Source: Adlercreutzia wanghongyangiae
GTDB lineage: Bacteria; Actinomycetota; Coriobacteriia; Coriobacteriales; Eggerthellaceae
Direction: 5' to 3'
NCBI RefSeq assembly: GCF_035989245.1
Contig: NZ_JAYMFF010000009.1
Location: forward strand, 210,075-274,074
Length of the DNA: 64,000 nucleotides
In this document: positions 46,538-58,432 of the stretch, piece after piece
Layout: each line of letters starts with the position of its first letter
Position numbering within the stretch: position 1 is the first letter of the stretch
The notes under the pieces: model-generated
Told to the model about the DNA's origin: nothing
The model's input: only the letters and a program-made list of their open reading frames with translations
Database searches by the model: none
Position numbers and translations under genes: made by a program

Positions 46538-49003
46538 TTAGTCTCCGACGCGGCGCGAACGCGCTGGAACGGCCGATCGCGGCGGCGCCCACGACGGATC
46601 GCGGCGCACCCGATAGCACCGGTGGATGCGAGGATTGCGCTCGAAATCGTGGGGAATGGTGTCGGCGGTAATGTCCTCGATGACCACACCGGCGCGCGCC
46701 AAAGCCTCGGTATCGGGCTTGAACGTGCGCAGGTTGCACGAGAACACCGCCACACCGTCGCGGGCGAGCAGACGCGACACGCCGATGAGCAGCTCCACAT
46801 GGTCGCGCTGCACATCCCACGTGCGCCGCCCCATGGCCTTGGAGTTCGAGAACGTGGGCGGGTCCACGAAGATGAGGTCCCACTGGCGACGGTCGCGTCG
46901 GGCCTGCTGAATCCAGCGGGTCGCATCGGCCCGCACCAGCTCGTGGGCGGCACGCCGGCCGGCAGCGCCCTTCCCCGACCGGAGCGCACCGTCGGCGACG
47001 ACGGGAAAGCCGTTGGCCTCCAAGTTGCGGGCGGCCCATTCCAGATAGGTCGGCGACATGTCCACTGTGGTGGTGGACGCCGCTCCCCCGGCGGCCGCGT
47101 GCAGCGTGGCCACGCCCGTGTAGGCGAACAGGTTCAGAAAGCGCTTGCCAGCGGCCATCTTCCCCAGCATCTGGCGCGTGATGCGGTGATCGAGGAAGAT
47201 ACCCGTGTCCAGGTAGCCGCCCAGATCGATCTCGCACAGCAGGCCGTCCTCGGTGGTGTGGGTCACGTAGCTGCGGCCGCCGGCGTCGCGGTACTGGCCG
47301 CCGCCGCGGGCGCGCACACGGGCCTTCGAGAACACGTGGTCGGGTCGGATACCCAGCACGGCGGGCACCACGGCAAGCACATCCTCGAATCGGGCGCGGG
47401 CCACGGCATCGTCCACCGACTTGGGCGCTGCGTACTCCGCCACATGGGCATACAGGATACCGTCGGATTCCGCCGCCCCCTCGTACAAGTCGATAGCGCA
47501 GGCATATTCGGGCAGATCGGCGTCGTACACGCGGTAGCAGCGCACGCCCTCGCGGGCGGCCCACTTGCGGCGCTCGCGGGCCACTTTGCGCAGACGGCTC
47601 GCGAACTGCGCGGCCGCGGCGTCGTTCACCTCCACGGAAAGCTCGGTGCCCCCAGCCGGATTGGACACGGCGATGACGGCCGGCTCGCGCGGCGGCGCAT
47701 CGAACACCTCGAGGACGGCCTCGGTGCGCCCCGCCCCCATGGTCAGCCGCCGAGCCGGGGCAACGCCGAAGCGCGCGGCCAGCGCGCCGGTACCGAGGAA
47801 TCCGGAGCGTGCTCCGGCCGGTGCCCGACGGGCGGCCGCCACGCAAGCCGCCTGCTCGGCCACGGCCCGGGCGTCATCGTCGCGCGAGGGAGGCGCGGCC
47901 GAGGCCACCACCACCGACGGTGCGGGCCGTCCGACATCGCCGGCAGCCGCCTCATTCCCGGCCGGGGCCATCACACCCGCGGCGCGCGCCACCGCGGCCG
48001 CCAGACGCTCCTCCACGGCCGCCGCATCCCCGGAGCCGACCGCCTCCACGCTGGCAACGGCCCGCAGGCCGGCCGCACGCAAATGGCGACGCGCCCGAGC
48101 CACAGCCGGCGACGACTCCGACAGACCCACGATGCGCACCGAGCGCTGATCGGGCGCATCGGCCCCCGCCCGGGCGGCCTTCTGCGCCCCCAAGATGCGC
48201 TCCAGCCCCGCCTCAAGGCGATCGTCGGCCTCGGCCAGCATATCGTCCCAGGCTGCCTCGTCGGCAAGGCCCCAGCCGGCAAAGCCCCAGCGGTCGCGCA
48301 CGAGCCCCGGCGCCTGATCGACCAGAAGCCCCGCGGCCTCGCACACCAGGATGCCGTCGTCGCATGCCGGATCGAGCAGACCCCACCCCTCCCGCAGCAG
48401 CTCGCCGGCACCCAGGGCCGCCAGCAGGGCCGCCGCCTGGGCCACGGCCACCGGCGCGTCGGCGCCGTCCTCGCCGTCCAGATAGCTGCGGCGCGCGAGC
48501 GACCGCCCCGACAGATCGAGCGACACCGTGGCCCGCTCGCCCTTCAGGCGCACCTCTACCAGCGCGTCGGGCTCGTGGGCGTCTACATCCGGTCGCGCGC
48601 CGCGCGCCGCCACCAGGGCGTCGCACAGGGCATCTTTCACCTTCAAGGCCGTGAACTGGGTGTTGCGCAGATTGTCGTTCATGCCCTTGGCCCGCACGGC
48701 AATGCTCGCTGCCGGGTCGATGGCCGCATCCCAGGGCAGCGCCCGCGCCCCCTCGTACAGCGCCTCGGCGTCGCGGGCGCCCACGCGACCCACCACGACG
48801 TTCACCCGTCCCGCCAAGCGCGACCACAGGCACACGCGCAGCCCCGCGGCGGGCTTGCCGTAAAATGCCGCGCCCCCGGCCAGCGGGCGCACCTTCCGCA
48901 CGCCCAGGCCGCGCAGCTCGTCGGCCAGCAGCCCCTCCACGCCCGGCGGGCACGTCGCGAAGAACTCGCACTCTTCTCGTTGCCGGCTGTCTTTCACTTG
49001 CAT
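46538..49003 (-). CDS. rlmKL: RlmKL-like fused 23S rRNA methyltransferase, RlmL half degenerate
   Basis: 821 residues from ATG 49003 (AAGGTGG upstream). Order: ferredoxin-like/THUMP region (about 10-165), RlmL-type methyltransferase (to about 430), then an RlmK-type module (RKWAAREGVRCYRVYDADLPEY... to the end). In E. coli this fusion makes m2G2445 and m7G2069. The RlmK half is intact (FLNLFAYTGVATLHAAAGGA, VDPPTFSNSK). In the RlmL half, motif I is DPACDDG (211-217) rather than DPxCGSGT, and the NPPYG catalytic motif is replaced by VVVASAAPP (364-372). The second activity is therefore probably lost. It is also about 120 residues longer than E. coli RlmL. Confidence 0.87.
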   Translation of the reverse strand: MQVKDSRQREECEFFATCPPGVEGLLADELRGLGVRKVRPLAGGAAFYGKPAAGLRVCLWSRLAGRVNVVVGRVGARDAEALYEGARALPWDAAIDPAASIAVRAKGMNDNLRNTQFTALKVKDALCDALVAARGARPDVDAHEPDALVEVRLKGERATVSLDLSGRSLARRSYLDGEDGADAPVAVAQAAALLAALGAGELLREGWGLLDPACDDGILVCEAAGLLVDQAPGLVRDRWGFAGWGLADEAAWDDMLAEADDRLEAGLERILGAQKAARAGADAPDQRSVRIVGLSESSPAVARARRHLRAAGLRAVASVEAVGSGDAAAVEERLAAAVARAAGVMAPAGNEAAAGDVGRPAPSVVVASAAPPSRDDDARAVAEQAACVAAARRAPAGARSGFLGTGALAARFGVAPARRLTMGAGRTEAVLEVFDAPPREPAVIAVSNPAGGTELSVEVNDAAAAQFASRLRKVARERRKWAAREGVRCYRVYDADLPEYACAIDLYEGAAESDGILYAHVAEYAAPKSVDDAVARARFEDVLAVVPAVLGIRPDHVFSKARVRARGGGQYRDAGGRSYVTHTTEDGLLCEIDLGGYLDTGIFLDHRITRQMLGKMAAGKRFLNLFAYTGVATLHAAAGGAASTTTVDMSPTYLEWAARNLEANGFPVVADGALRSGKGAAGRRAAHELVRADATRWIQQARRDRRQWDLIFVDPPTFSNSKAMGRRTWDVQRDHVELLIGVSRLLARDGVAVFSCNLRTFKPDTEALARAGVVIEDITADTIPHDFERNPRIHRCYRVRRDPSWAPPRSAVPARSRRVGD

Positions 49004-49133
49004 GGGCCGCTCATCCACCTTACGTTTCACTCGGGAGCGCCGACCATCTCGCGCCCTGTCCGCCTAGATCCCGCCGCATACCCGCATTTGCGGACAGGCA
49101 GAATCACCGTGATTTCATTCCTCGGTTCCATTT

Positions 49134-49275
49134 TTGGTCACAAATCCGACTTTTGTGCAGCAAATCGGCAATACGCGACCAAAATCGCACCGTTTTGCCG
49201 CAAATAAGCCCTGAAAAGAATGCTTTGGGACCGAAATTACCTGCAAAGCTGCACAAAAGTCGGATTTGTGACCAA
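49134..49275. repeat. Family C element, 27-bp perfect terminal inverted repeats
   Basis: Arms 49134-49160 and 49249-49275 (TTGGTCACAAATCCGACTTT and onward to TGTGCAG) are exact complements around an 88-bp AT-richer core without an ORF. It lies between rpoD and rlmKL. No target-site duplication is obvious. The gap 49004-49342 holds this element and the rpoD terminator only. Confidence 0.92.
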
Positions 49276-49304
49276 TTTCTTGTACTTCTTTTGCAATCAG
49301 ACGT

Positions 49305-49333
49305 AAAATCGCCCGCAACCGAAGCTGCGGGCG
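49305..49333 (-). terminator. rpoD terminator
   Basis: On the minus strand CGCCCGCA...TGCGGGCG with a TTCG-type loop is followed by ATTTTAC, 10 nt after the rpoD stop. Confidence 0.85.
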
Positions 49334-49342
49334 ACTGCGTCG

Positions 49343-50587
<1,245 letters not shown>

Positions 50588-50764
50588 GCGATGGTCCTTT
50601 CTCTGGCGTCCGCGCCTGATTTTGGGCATGAAAATGCAATTCTGGCGCAGAGATACAGCAGAGAAGAATACTACAAATATGCGACCCCTTCAAGAGAAAA
50701 ACGGTATCGATCCACTGGATTGTTTTCCGGAACCTGGTCGAGCAGATTGCGGGAAGGCGAATCG

Positions 50765-53119
50765 TCACAGCAGATCCATCGGATCCACGTCTACGGCGGC
50801 GCTCACCCGGCCGTTCGCCTTGCGGGCGCGGAACAGGCGCGTGAGCGGGGCGGAGATGTCAGCGTCGGCCGGCGCCTTCACCACGATGTGGTAGCGGTAG
50901 GTGTTGCGCAGCTTCCCCAACACGCAGGGCACCGCCGGCAGCACCGTCCAGCGCGCATCGCCCACCTCGTTGCGCACCAACTCGGTCAGCTGGGCGTGCA
51001 GAAGCTCGGCCTCGGTGGCCACCTCATGCTCGTCGGAGCCCCAGACCAGCACGTTGGCCATGCGCACGTAGGGCGGGAAGCCCAGCATCTGGCGCTTCGG
51101 CAGCTCGGTGCGCAGAAACGCGGCGCGGTCGTAGGAGGCGGCCGCCCGGATGGCGGGACTGTCGGCCTCGTAGGTCTGCACCATCACGCGGCCAGGCAGG
51201 CTGGCGCGCCCCGCGCGCCCCGCCACCTGCTCGATCAGCTGGAAGGTGCGCTCGCCGGCACGGTAGTCGGGCAGGTGCAGCTGGGTGTCGGCGTTGATGA
51301 CCCCCACCAGCGTCACGTCGTCGAAATCGAGCCCCTTGGCGATCATCTGGGTGCCCAGCAGCACCGCCGCATCCGCCGCACCGAACTGCTCCAGCAGGGC
51401 CTGGTGGGCGCCCTTCGCCTTGGTGGTGTCGGCGTCCATACGGATGATGGGCACGCGCGAGCCCACCCCCGGCATGGTGTTCATCAGCGCGCGCAGGTCG
51501 GCCTCCACGCGCTGGGTGCCGGCGCCGAACTTCTTCAGGTAGGGGCTGCCGCATTCCGGGCAGGTCGGCGGGGCGGGCACCGTGTGGCCGCAGTGGTGGC
51601 AGACGAGCTTCGCTCCCTGCTCGTGGTAGGTGAGGCTGGTGGCGCAGTGGGGGCATTCCGGCACGAACCCGCAGTCGCGACACAGCAGGAACTTGGCAAA
51701 GCCGCGCTGGTTCAGCAGCAGCACCGCCTTGTGGCCCGCGGACAGCTCGGCAGCCAGGGCGCGCGTCAGCTTCCCCGAGAACATGCTGCGAGCGCCCGAG
51801 GCGAATTCAGCGGCCATGTTCACCACCTCCACCGGCGGCCGCGGGCGGCCGTTGGCGCGCTCGGGCAGCGCCACCTGCGTCCACAGCGGGTCCTTCGCCG
51901 CCGCGTACAGCGCCTCGATGGAGGGGGTGGCGCTTCCGAGCACCACCGCTCCCCCGGTGCGCTCCATCATCCACCGGGCCACGTCGCGGGCCTGGTAGCG
52001 CGGGGCCGAGTCCTGCTTATAGGAGCCCTCGTGCTCCTCGTCGATGACGATGAGCCCCACGTTCGCCAGCGGCGTGAACAGGGCGCTGCGGGCACCCACC
52101 ACCACGCGCGCCGCGCCGCTTCCGATGAAGTCCCATTGGTCGTAGCGCTCGCCGGCGCTCATGCGCGAGTGCATGACGGCCACGGCGTCGCCGAAGCGGC
52201 CGCGGAAACGGGCCACGGTTTGGGGCGTGAGCGATATCTCGGGCACCAGCACCACGGCGTTGCGCCCCTCGGCCAGGGTGCGCGCGATGGCCTGCAGGTA
52301 CACCTCGGTCTTGCCCGAACCGGTCACCCCGTCCACCAGCACCACGCGCCCGCACGCAGCGGCCCGTGCCGCCTCGATGGCCGCCAGGGCCGCCTCCTGC
52401 CCGGCCGTCAGCCGGGGCGCGGGCGCTGTGGCAACTACGGAAGCCGAGCCGGCGCCCTCGGGCGCGGGGCTCGCAGGCAGCGGACCGCCCATGCCGCGCA
52501 GACGGCGGCGGCGTTCCACCACCACGGCGTCCTTGGCGGCGAGCGCCTTCAGCGTGCCGCCCACAGCCCCGAACTCGGCCGCCAGCTCGGCCACGCGCAC
52601 GTCACCCACAGCCACGGCCTCCAGTACTTGCTGCTGCTTCACGGCGTTCTTCCGCGGAACGAAGGCGTCGAAGGCCGGCCCGCGGGTGACCCACCGGTCG
52701 TCCACCTGGCCGATCTTGGGCTCCTCCAAACGCCACCGCCCGTCGCGGCCGCGCACCACGCGCGGCACGGCGCCGGGCGGCGTGAACAGGCGCACGCAGC
52801 TGGCGAGCGGTGCCACATAGCGGTCGGCGATGTACTGGGCGCAGGCCGCGCCCTCCTCGTCGAAGAAAGAAGCCGACAGCACGGCCTCCACCTGGCGCAA
52901 CTCGGCAGCTGTCAGCGGGTTGCCCCACAGATCGGTGCCCTCGTCGGGCGACGGCGTAGCCTCTTCCATGTCCACGATGTAGCCCACGGCCTTCCGGCCG
53001 CCGAGGGTCACCAGCACCGCGCAGCCCACTTCCGCCGCCATGTCGTCGGGCACGGCATAGGAATAAGGGGTGTCGAGGGCCTGGGTGGGAATATCGAGTA
53101 TGACAGAGGCGATATACAT
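50765..53119 (-). CDS. priA: Primosomal protein N' (replication restart helicase)
   Basis: 784 residues. N-terminal 3'BD-like domain (PYSYAVPDDMAAEVGCAVLVTLGGRKAVGYI), winged helix, then SF2 helicase with Walker A GVTGSGKTEVY, DEEH box (VIDEEHEGSYKQ), and the zinc-binding insert with CRDC, CPHC, CHHC and CPEC pairs. Helicase motifs V and VI (LLGTQMIAKGLDFDDVTLVG, QVAGRAGRA) are intact. It restarts stalled forks. Confidence 0.96.
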   Translation of the reverse strand: MYIASVILDIPTQALDTPYSYAVPDDMAAEVGCAVLVTLGGRKAVGYIVDMEEATPSPDEGTDLWGNPLTAAELRQVEAVLSASFFDEEGAACAQYIADRYVAPLASCVRLFTPPGAVPRVVRGRDGRWRLEEPKIGQVDDRWVTRGPAFDAFVPRKNAVKQQQVLEAVAVGDVRVAELAAEFGAVGGTLKALAAKDAVVVERRRRLRGMGGPLPASPAPEGAGSASVVATAPAPRLTAGQEAALAAIEAARAAACGRVVLVDGVTGSGKTEVYLQAIARTLAEGRNAVVLVPEISLTPQTVARFRGRFGDAVAVMHSRMSAGERYDQWDFIGSGAARVVVGARSALFTPLANVGLIVIDEEHEGSYKQDSAPRYQARDVARWMMERTGGAVVLGSATPSIEALYAAAKDPLWTQVALPERANGRPRPPVEVVNMAAEFASGARSMFSGKLTRALAAELSAGHKAVLLLNQRGFAKFLLCRDCGFVPECPHCATSLTYHEQGAKLVCHHCGHTVPAPPTCPECGSPYLKKFGAGTQRVEADLRALMNTMPGVGSRVPIIRMDADTTKAKGAHQALLEQFGAADAAVLLGTQMIAKGLDFDDVTLVGVINADTQLHLPDYRAGERTFQLIEQVAGRAGRASLPGRVMVQTYEADSPAIRAAASYDRAAFLRTELPKRQMLGFPPYVRMANVLVWGSDEHEVATEAELLHAQLTELVRNEVGDARWTVLPAVPCVLGKLRNTYRYHIVVKAPADADISAPLTRLFRARKANGRVSAAVDVDPMDLL

Positions 53120-53140
53120 GACCGCCAGTATACCGCAAGC

Positions 53141-53626
53141 CTACGCCGTGAGGTCGGCGTAGGCAAAGGGCACGAGCAGAGCCAGGTCGTCGGGGGCCAT
53201 GCGCACCTGACAGCCCACCTTCCCGCCCGAGAAGTAAATCTCGTCGAACAGCTGGGCCGTCTCGTCCACGAAGGTGGCGAAGCGCTTCTTCATGCCGATG
53301 GGCGAGCACCCGCCGTGCACATAGCCGGTCAGCGGCAGCAGGTCGCGGGCGCGCACCATGGCCACCGACTTCTCCCCCGCCGCCGCGGAGGCCTTCTTCA
53401 GGTCCAGCTCGCAGGCCACAGGTACCAGGAATACGTAATGCTCACCGGATTTGCCCTCGGTGACGAGGGTCTTGAACACAGCATCCACGTCTTCGCCCTG
53501 CGATTGGGCGATCTGCACGCCGGTCATCGCGGGGTCGGCGTCGAAGAACAGGGCCTCGTGGACGATGCCGGCGGCGTCCAGCTCGCGCAGGGCGTTGGTC
53601 TTGTGGTCTTTGGGAGCGCGGGCCAT
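53141..53626 (-). CDS. ybaK: YbaK/EbsC-type Cys-tRNA(Pro) deacylase
   Basis: 161 residues from ATG 53626 (GAAAGGAACC upstream). It has the YbaK fold with the conserved catalytic-region Lys (FKTLVTEG), and GYVHGGCSPIGMKK and TFVDETAQLFDEIYFSGGKVG. It hydrolyses mischarged Cys-tRNA(Pro) in trans. A 200-residue upstream extension in the same frame is shadow of the next gene. Confidence 0.93.
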   Translation of the reverse strand: MARAPKDHKTNALRELDAAGIVHEALFFDADPAMTGVQIAQSQGEDVDAVFKTLVTEGKSGEHYVFLVPVACELDLKKASAAAGEKSVAMVRARDLLPLTGYVHGGCSPIGMKKRFATFVDETAQLFDEIYFSGGKVGCQVRMAPDDLALLVPFAYADLTA

Positions 53627-53661
53627 GGGTTCCTTTCGGCGACGGGATTGCCAGTTGGGGC

Positions 53662-53747
53662 GGGCGGCCTTCAGGCCGCCCCTACGGGGCGAGGACGCGC
53701 AGGGCGGGGACTGCGCACGGCGGACGGCCTGAAGGCCGCCCCTACGG
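53662..53747. repeat. Two family A REP palindromes in direct orientation
   Basis: GGGCGGCCTTCAGGCCGCCCCTACGG at 53662-53687 and a GACGGCCTGAAGGCCG version at 53721-53747, both with CTAC at the right side. They fill the gap between ybaK and the DUF1461 gene. Confidence 0.9.
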
Positions 53748-53775
53748 GAGTGGGGCGGGGCGAAGCCGGGCGGGG

Positions 53776-54654
53776 CTACTTGCGGGCGCTCTTCTTGCCC
53801 TTCTTGCCCTTCTTGCCGGTGGCTGCGGCGGCTTGCTCGGCCAGCTGGCGGGCCTGCACTTGGGCGCGCCACGCGGCCACGCAGCCGCCGGCGAAGCACA
53901 GCAGCCCCAGGCCCACGGCAACACCCAGCCACACCACGCCCATGCCCATCCAGAAATCGAGGGGGTACATGGAAATGAGCAGCGAGTCGTAGTTGAACGT
54001 CCAGCTGCCATCGACGAAGAACAGCGAGTGGAAGGCGGCGAACAGGCCGTTGAAGTCCACGAGTCCCCACAGGCCCAGCACCACGAGCAGCGCCACCAGA
54101 AGCGCCGGCCCCATACGCAGCATGAAGGCGAGGGCCGCCCACTGCCGCTGCACGCCCAGCAGCACGGCGATGATCAAAGCCGCCACGCCGATCATGCCCA
54201 GCCACGAGCTGCTGCCCACGATAAGGGCGTTGCAATCCTCCAGATGGCTCACAGCCGCGCCGTCCAGAGCGTAGCGGTCGGACACCTTAGCCAGGGCCTC
54301 CATGGCATCAAGCGGGGCGGCGCCCTCGTCAAGCGCCCGGCGAGCCGCATCGGACCACTCCCCCGCCTTCGGAGCGCCCTCGGCGCTCGCCGCGCGGGCC
54401 GCGTCCACCACCGAGGCGGCCAGTTCCTTCGCCGCCGCCTCGGCGTCGCGGTGCGAGTCCACCGTGAAGGCACGGGTAACGTCGGCCAGTTCCACCAGCT
54501 GCTCGTGGGTGTAGGGGGAATCCTCCCCGCTGCTCACAGCCCCGGCCAGGGCGGCGGTAGTGCCAGGCAGGCAGCAGGCCGCGAACCCGCACACCAGCAG
54601 CGTGATGGCGAGCACCGTAGCGCCGATGCCGGCGAGAATGCTGTTCGATCCCAC
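53776..54654 (-). CDS. DUF1461-like (TIGR01906) integral membrane protein
   Basis: 292 residues from a GTG with AAGGAG close upstream. One N-terminal helix (8-30) is followed by an extracytoplasmic domain with THEQLVELADVTRAF and then four more helices. The FHSLFFVDGSWTFNYDSLLISMYPLDFWMG block is the family signature. The tail is Lys/Gly-rich (GKKGKKGKKSARK). Function of this family is unknown. Confidence 0.8.
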   Translation of the reverse strand: MGSNSILAGIGATVLAITLLVCGFAACCLPGTTAALAGAVSSGEDSPYTHEQLVELADVTRAFTVDSHRDAEAAAKELAASVVDAARAASAEGAPKAGEWSDAARRALDEGAAPLDAMEALAKVSDRYALDGAAVSHLEDCNALIVGSSSWLGMIGVAALIIAVLLGVQRQWAALAFMLRMGPALLVALLVVLGLWGLVDFNGLFAAFHSLFFVDGSWTFNYDSLLISMYPLDFWMGMGVVWLGVAVGLGLLCFAGGCVAAWRAQVQARQLAEQAAAATGKKGKKGKKSARK

Positions 54655-54687
54655 AAAGACTCCTTCGGTCGGAAGACGGTCGCGCCG

Positions 54688-56082
54688 CTAGGCGACGGGG
54701 GCGCCGTCGGGGTTGTCGCAGTCAACCCAGATGGTGGCAGCGGTCATGCCGCCGTTCTGCTTGCAGATGGTGGGATAGGGCCCCAGACGGCTGAAGACGC
54801 CCTGGAAATGGCCGTTGTACAGGTACAGGCCGTTCAAGTTGTTGTAGGGCACCGGCTCGCTTCGCACCGCGCCGTCGGGCATATCCAGAATGCCCGCATC
54901 GGGCGGCAGCGTGTCGGTCTTGAAGGGACGAATATAGCGCTGCACGATGAAAGGATAGCCGGCGCCCTCGTTGGCGTAGCGGTCGATCAGCTGCTCCCAC
55001 ACCTCCTGCGACTGCTCGCATCCGGCGTACACGTTGTCGGCGCCGTAGTGGTCGGTGGGCTTGATGATCCACTCGTCCTTGTTCGCGCGAATCTGGGCCA
55101 GATTCACCTCGTCCTCGTTCAAAAACGCCGTCATGGGCACGGCGGCCTCCACGAAGGCGATCTCCTCCTCGGTGAGGAAGGCCTGGGTCTCGGGCTTGAA
55201 CAGCACCTCGAACAGCTGCTTGTCGTGCACGATATGACCGGCGAACGACCCGATGAGCGCCACTTTCCGCGCCCGCACCGCATCGATGAGCGCCTGCGAT
55301 TCGTCCCAGAACTGAAGCACGTCGTTGGTCACGCAGCGGCGCCAGATGGCGTTCACGGGCTTGCCGTCGCCGTCGCGCAGCACCTCGCCGTCGAAGACGA
55401 GGTCGCGCACATCGACCACGGCACAGTCCACCCCGGCCGCGCGGAACCGCTCGGCGAAGATGTGGAACTCATCCACCACGCCGTTCTCCAGGTAGTCGCA
55501 GATGGCCACGCGCGGGTTCTCCACCTTGAAGCGATAGGTGGCGTAGATGTCCATGAAGGCGCGCACCCAGGGATCGAACAGGTCGCAGCCCAGCAGACGG
55601 TGATTCTCGGCAAAGGCGCGGAAGGCCTCGGAATCCTTGATGGAGTTCGTGATCTCGCGGTTCTCGTTCATGCCCGCGCTGCCGTCGCCGTTGAACTCGC
55701 AGAAGTGGATGCGGTAATCGTCCTCGTTCAGGAAGGTGTCCACGCGGGCGAAGGGCAGCACCGCATCGTAGTCGCGCGGCAGGCAGATGAGCTCCACCAA
55801 ACGCTCGTCGAAGTCGAAGTTCTTCCGATATGCGGCATCTTCCCGATACCGCTCGATCACCTTGCACAGGATGCCGTGGCAGGTTTCGGCCGTGTGCTTC
55901 ATCACATCGTAGGTGCGCTGGTTGAACAGGCGCGGCACGAAGCTGGACGCCACCACCTCGTGGTGCACGATGGCCGTGGAGTCCATCATGTAGGCGAAGG
56001 CGGCGCGGCGCCCCTCGATGGCGCCGTCCAGTTCGTCGATGATCTGGAAGTAGTCGCGCGTGTAGTCGGCGTTAGTGGGCAT
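54688..56082 (-). CDS. Circularly permuted ATP-grasp-like protein (glutathionylspermidine synthase superfamily)
   Basis: 464 residues, soluble. Parts resembling the GSP-synthase-type ATP-grasp: HFCEFNGDGSAGMNENRE acidic metal region near 125-145, a central Rossmann-like part (VRARKVALIGSFAGHIVHDK), then IIKPTDHYGADNVYAG (Lys and loop that contact ATP) and FIVQRYIRPFKTD. These suggest an ATP-dependent carboxylate-amine ligase. The substrate is unknown. The gene stands alone with its own extended -10 (TGCTACACT on the minus strand, 56119-56127). Assignment is by motif pattern. Confidence 0.65.
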   Translation of the reverse strand: MPTNADYTRDYFQIIDELDGAIEGRRAAFAYMMDSTAIVHHEVVASSFVPRLFNQRTYDVMKHTAETCHGILCKVIERYREDAAYRKNFDFDERLVELICLPRDYDAVLPFARVDTFLNEDDYRIHFCEFNGDGSAGMNENREITNSIKDSEAFRAFAENHRLLGCDLFDPWVRAFMDIYATYRFKVENPRVAICDYLENGVVDEFHIFAERFRAAGVDCAVVDVRDLVFDGEVLRDGDGKPVNAIWRRCVTNDVLQFWDESQALIDAVRARKVALIGSFAGHIVHDKQLFEVLFKPETQAFLTEEEIAFVEAAVPMTAFLNEDEVNLAQIRANKDEWIIKPTDHYGADNVYAGCEQSQEVWEQLIDRYANEGAGYPFIVQRYIRPFKTDTLPPDAGILDMPDGAVRSEPVPYNNLNGLYLYNGHFQGVFSRLGPYPTICKQNGGMTAATIWVDCDNPDGAPVA

Positions 56083-56509
56083 GGGAGCTCTTTTCCTCGA
56101 CTCTGGTATATCCGCATAAGTGTAGCACGTTGCAGCGAGGACGCACCGCAGGCGTAGCGGAGCCGTTGGTCGGCCCGGCCATATGCCACACCCGCCGAGT
56201 CGCAGAAGAGTGGACCGCATCGCCGACGAGACGTTATGCGCCGCCCGCGGACACAGCACCTTCCGTATGGTTTCTGTATCCTTCACCGTGCATATTGTTG
56301 CGCCAGCACCCCTTCCCCGCTACCATGGGCCATTGCGCCGCACCACGCTGCAAAGTCCTTCGGAAACCGTCCGACCGGCACCGGCGCGCACCATATTATC
56401 CAGAGTCGGGGTAGAGAGTTGGCTCGCCGATCCCGACACCAACCTGACGCGCCTCGCCCGCGGGCGGCCGCCAAGGTGGTCCGGCCAACAGCGATAAGGA
56501 AGGAATCTC
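56083..56509. promoter_or_regulatory. metK / ATP-grasp divergent region with structured leader
   Basis: No gene. The minus-strand promoter (TACACT at 56119-56124) serves the ATP-grasp gene. The last 110 bp before metK (about 56398-56500) contain several potential stems (GTTGG with CCAAC, TCGGG with CCCGA, CGCCCGCGGGCG, GGTCCGGCC), consistent with a structured 5' leader. A SAM-class riboswitch is possible at this position but I could not match a known consensus. Confidence 0.35.
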
Positions 56510-57778
<1,269 letters not shown>

Positions 57779-57814
57779 GGACTATTCGGCGGCGGTAGCG
57801 CGCAAAGGAAGCGG

Positions 57815-57908
57815 CGGGTGTTCTGACCGAGCGAGTTCCGCAGCGACGAGAACAGTCCTGTGGACTGTTCTCCAAAGCGAGGACTGTTTGAGCGAATCAG
57901 AATACCCG
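57815..57908. repeat. Family B palindromic element, copy 4
   Basis: Outer arms 57815-57826 and 57897-57908 (12 bp, one G.U). Inner stem 57848-57858/57862-57872 is 11 bp, perfect. Conserved GAGTTCCGCAGCGA and AGCGAGGACTGTTTGAGCGA are present. It lies in the metK 3' region. Confidence 0.9.
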
Positions 57909-57936
57909 GCGATTCCGACCGAGGAAACGTTACAAC

Positions 57937-57960
57937 AAAGGGCCCCGGTTGGGGCCCTTT
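57937..57960. terminator. Bidirectional terminator between metK and thioesterase
   Basis: AAAGGGCCCC/GGGGCCCTTT, perfect 10-bp stem with a 4-nt loop between convergent genes. Confidence 0.88.
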
Positions 57961-57984
57961 CCCGTGTGCTGAGTAGAACGGGGG

Positions 57985-58401
57985 CTACTCCCCTTCGCGG
58001 TAGACCGTGGCGGTCACGCGCGCGATGCGGCGACCGGTGTCATCGGTCACCTCGGTGGTGTAGAAGCCCAGATGGCGTCCTGACTTCTCGGCATCGCACG
58101 TGGCGATGAGCTTCGTGCCGCGCGAGGCTGACATGAAGTCGATAGCGCTGTTGACCGACACGCTCGGCGGCTGGCCGATGTTGCTGGCGAGCGCCAGGGC
58201 GAAGTCGGCCAGGGTGAACACCGCGCCGCCCATCACGTTGCCCAGCGCGTTGCGGTGGTGGTCCTGGATATCCAGCTCCACCACGCCATGACCCACCGCA
58301 CCTTCCACAATGCGGCAGCCCACGTGCTCGGCGAAGCGGTCGTGGCCGAAGAAGTCGTTCAGCTCGTCGAGGGTGGGATGATCACTTAACTGCTTAGCCA
58401 T
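57985..58401 (-). CDS. PaaI-like hotdog thioesterase
   Basis: 138 residues. The hotdog core has HRNALGNVMGGAVFTLADFALALASN, with the Asn and Gly-Gly typical of PaaI/YbgC-like acyl-CoA thioesterases, then SVNSAIDFMSASRGTKLIATC and GRRIARVTATVY strands. It should hydrolyse small or aromatic acyl-CoA. The substrate is unknown. Confidence 0.87.
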   Translation of the reverse strand: MAKQLSDHPTLDELNDFFGHDRFAEHVGCRIVEGAVGHGVVELDIQDHHRNALGNVMGGAVFTLADFALALASNIGQPPSVSVNSAIDFMSASRGTKLIATCDAEKSGRHLGFYTTEVTDDTGRRIARVTATVYREGE

Positions 58402-58432
58402 GGTGCGCCTTTCGTCATGGGAGCCTAACGCA

